NCBI GenBank assembly: GCA_045116915.1
Contig: JBGUMQ010000015.1
Span: 1 to 29,964 of the forward strand
Source: UBA9732 sp045116915
GTDB lineage: Bacteria; Spirochaetota; Spirochaetia; Sphaerochaetales; Sphaerochaetaceae
Direction: 5' to 3'
Length of the DNA stretch: 29,964 nt
Part shown: positions 29,958 to 29,964 of the stretch, one piece after another
How the letters are laid out: each line of letters begins with the position of its first letter
Numbering within the stretch: position 1 is the first letter of the stretch
The notes under the pieces: model-generated
The model's database searches: none
Told to the model about the DNA's origin: nothing
Seen by the model: the letters and a program-made list of their open reading frames with translations, nothing else
Position numbers and translations under genes: made by a program

Positions 29958-29964
29958 AGGGAGG
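29958..29964 (+). promoter_or_regulatory. Ribosome-binding site of the next gene (expected rpsM)
   Basis: AGGGAGG fills the last seven bases, right after the rpmJ stop. It is a strong Shine-Dalgarno sequence without its start codon in the window. Gene order in this operon makes rpsM the likely downstream gene, which is inference. Confidence 0.5.

Noticed and set aside
1..29964. CRISPR arrays, insertion sequences, attachment sites, toxin-antitoxin or defence genes
   Set aside because: No regular spaced repeats, transposase, integrase or defence-type proteins are visible; nearly all the sequence is accounted for by housekeeping genes.

Overview
This window is almost entirely a conserved bacterial translation and transcription locus. 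It most likely comes from a spirochaete in the Treponema/Sphaerochaeta part of Spirochaetota. That placement rests on residues I recognise as spirochaete-like in L11 (ALGPHGVSAPQFVQQF) and in the RpoB rifampicin pocket, and on a tuf gene that heads the S10 operon without fusA. It is an inference from recognition, not from a database search. The organism has Shine-Dalgarno-led genes, ordinary sigma70-type promoters and GC-rich intrinsic terminators.

Layout. 1-516 is the 3' end of a DUF554 membrane protein, followed by a short TAC-rich repeat. 665-3190 (minus) is glycogen phosphorylase with its own promoter and terminator. Diverging from it, 3384-5210 (plus) is a signal-peptide-bearing, probable outer-membrane beta-barrel protein with weak Wzi-like features and a probable leaderless start. 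From 5266 onward everything is on the plus strand: tRNA-Thr(GGT), rpmG, tRNA-Trp(CCA), secE, nusG; then rplK-rplA-rplJ-rplL-rpoB-rpoC; then rpsL-rpsG, closed by a strong terminator at 17898-17929. A new promoter at 17987 and a leader of about 280 nt precede tuf. The S10/spc series then runs without a break: rpsJ, rplC, rplD, rplW, rplB, rpsS, rplV, rpsC, rplP, rpmC, rpsQ, rplN, rplX, rplE, rpsN(Z), rpsH, rplF, rplR, rpsE, rpmD, rplO, secY, rpmJ. The window ends in what looks like the ribosome-binding site of the next gene (rpsM expected).

How it works together. These genes build the 50S stalk (L10, L12, L11, L1), RNA polymerase core subunits beta and beta', the decoding proteins S12 and S7, EF-Tu, much of both ribosomal subunits and the SecYE channel. 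Regulation visible in the sequence includes an L1-binding-site mimic before rplK and a hairpin plus U-rich attenuator between rplL and rpoB. There are also hairpins between rpoC and rpsL, the long tuf leader with competing hairpins, and a 13-bp hairpin plus U6 between tuf and rpsJ that could lower S10-operon expression relative to EF-Tu.

I see no mobile element, CRISPR array, defence system or biosynthetic cluster, and no convincing undescribed multi-gene system. The points most worth checking are the tuf leader RNA, the threonine at the RpoB position equivalent to E. coli S531, the broken zinc ribbon in L33, and the leaderless outer-membrane gene.
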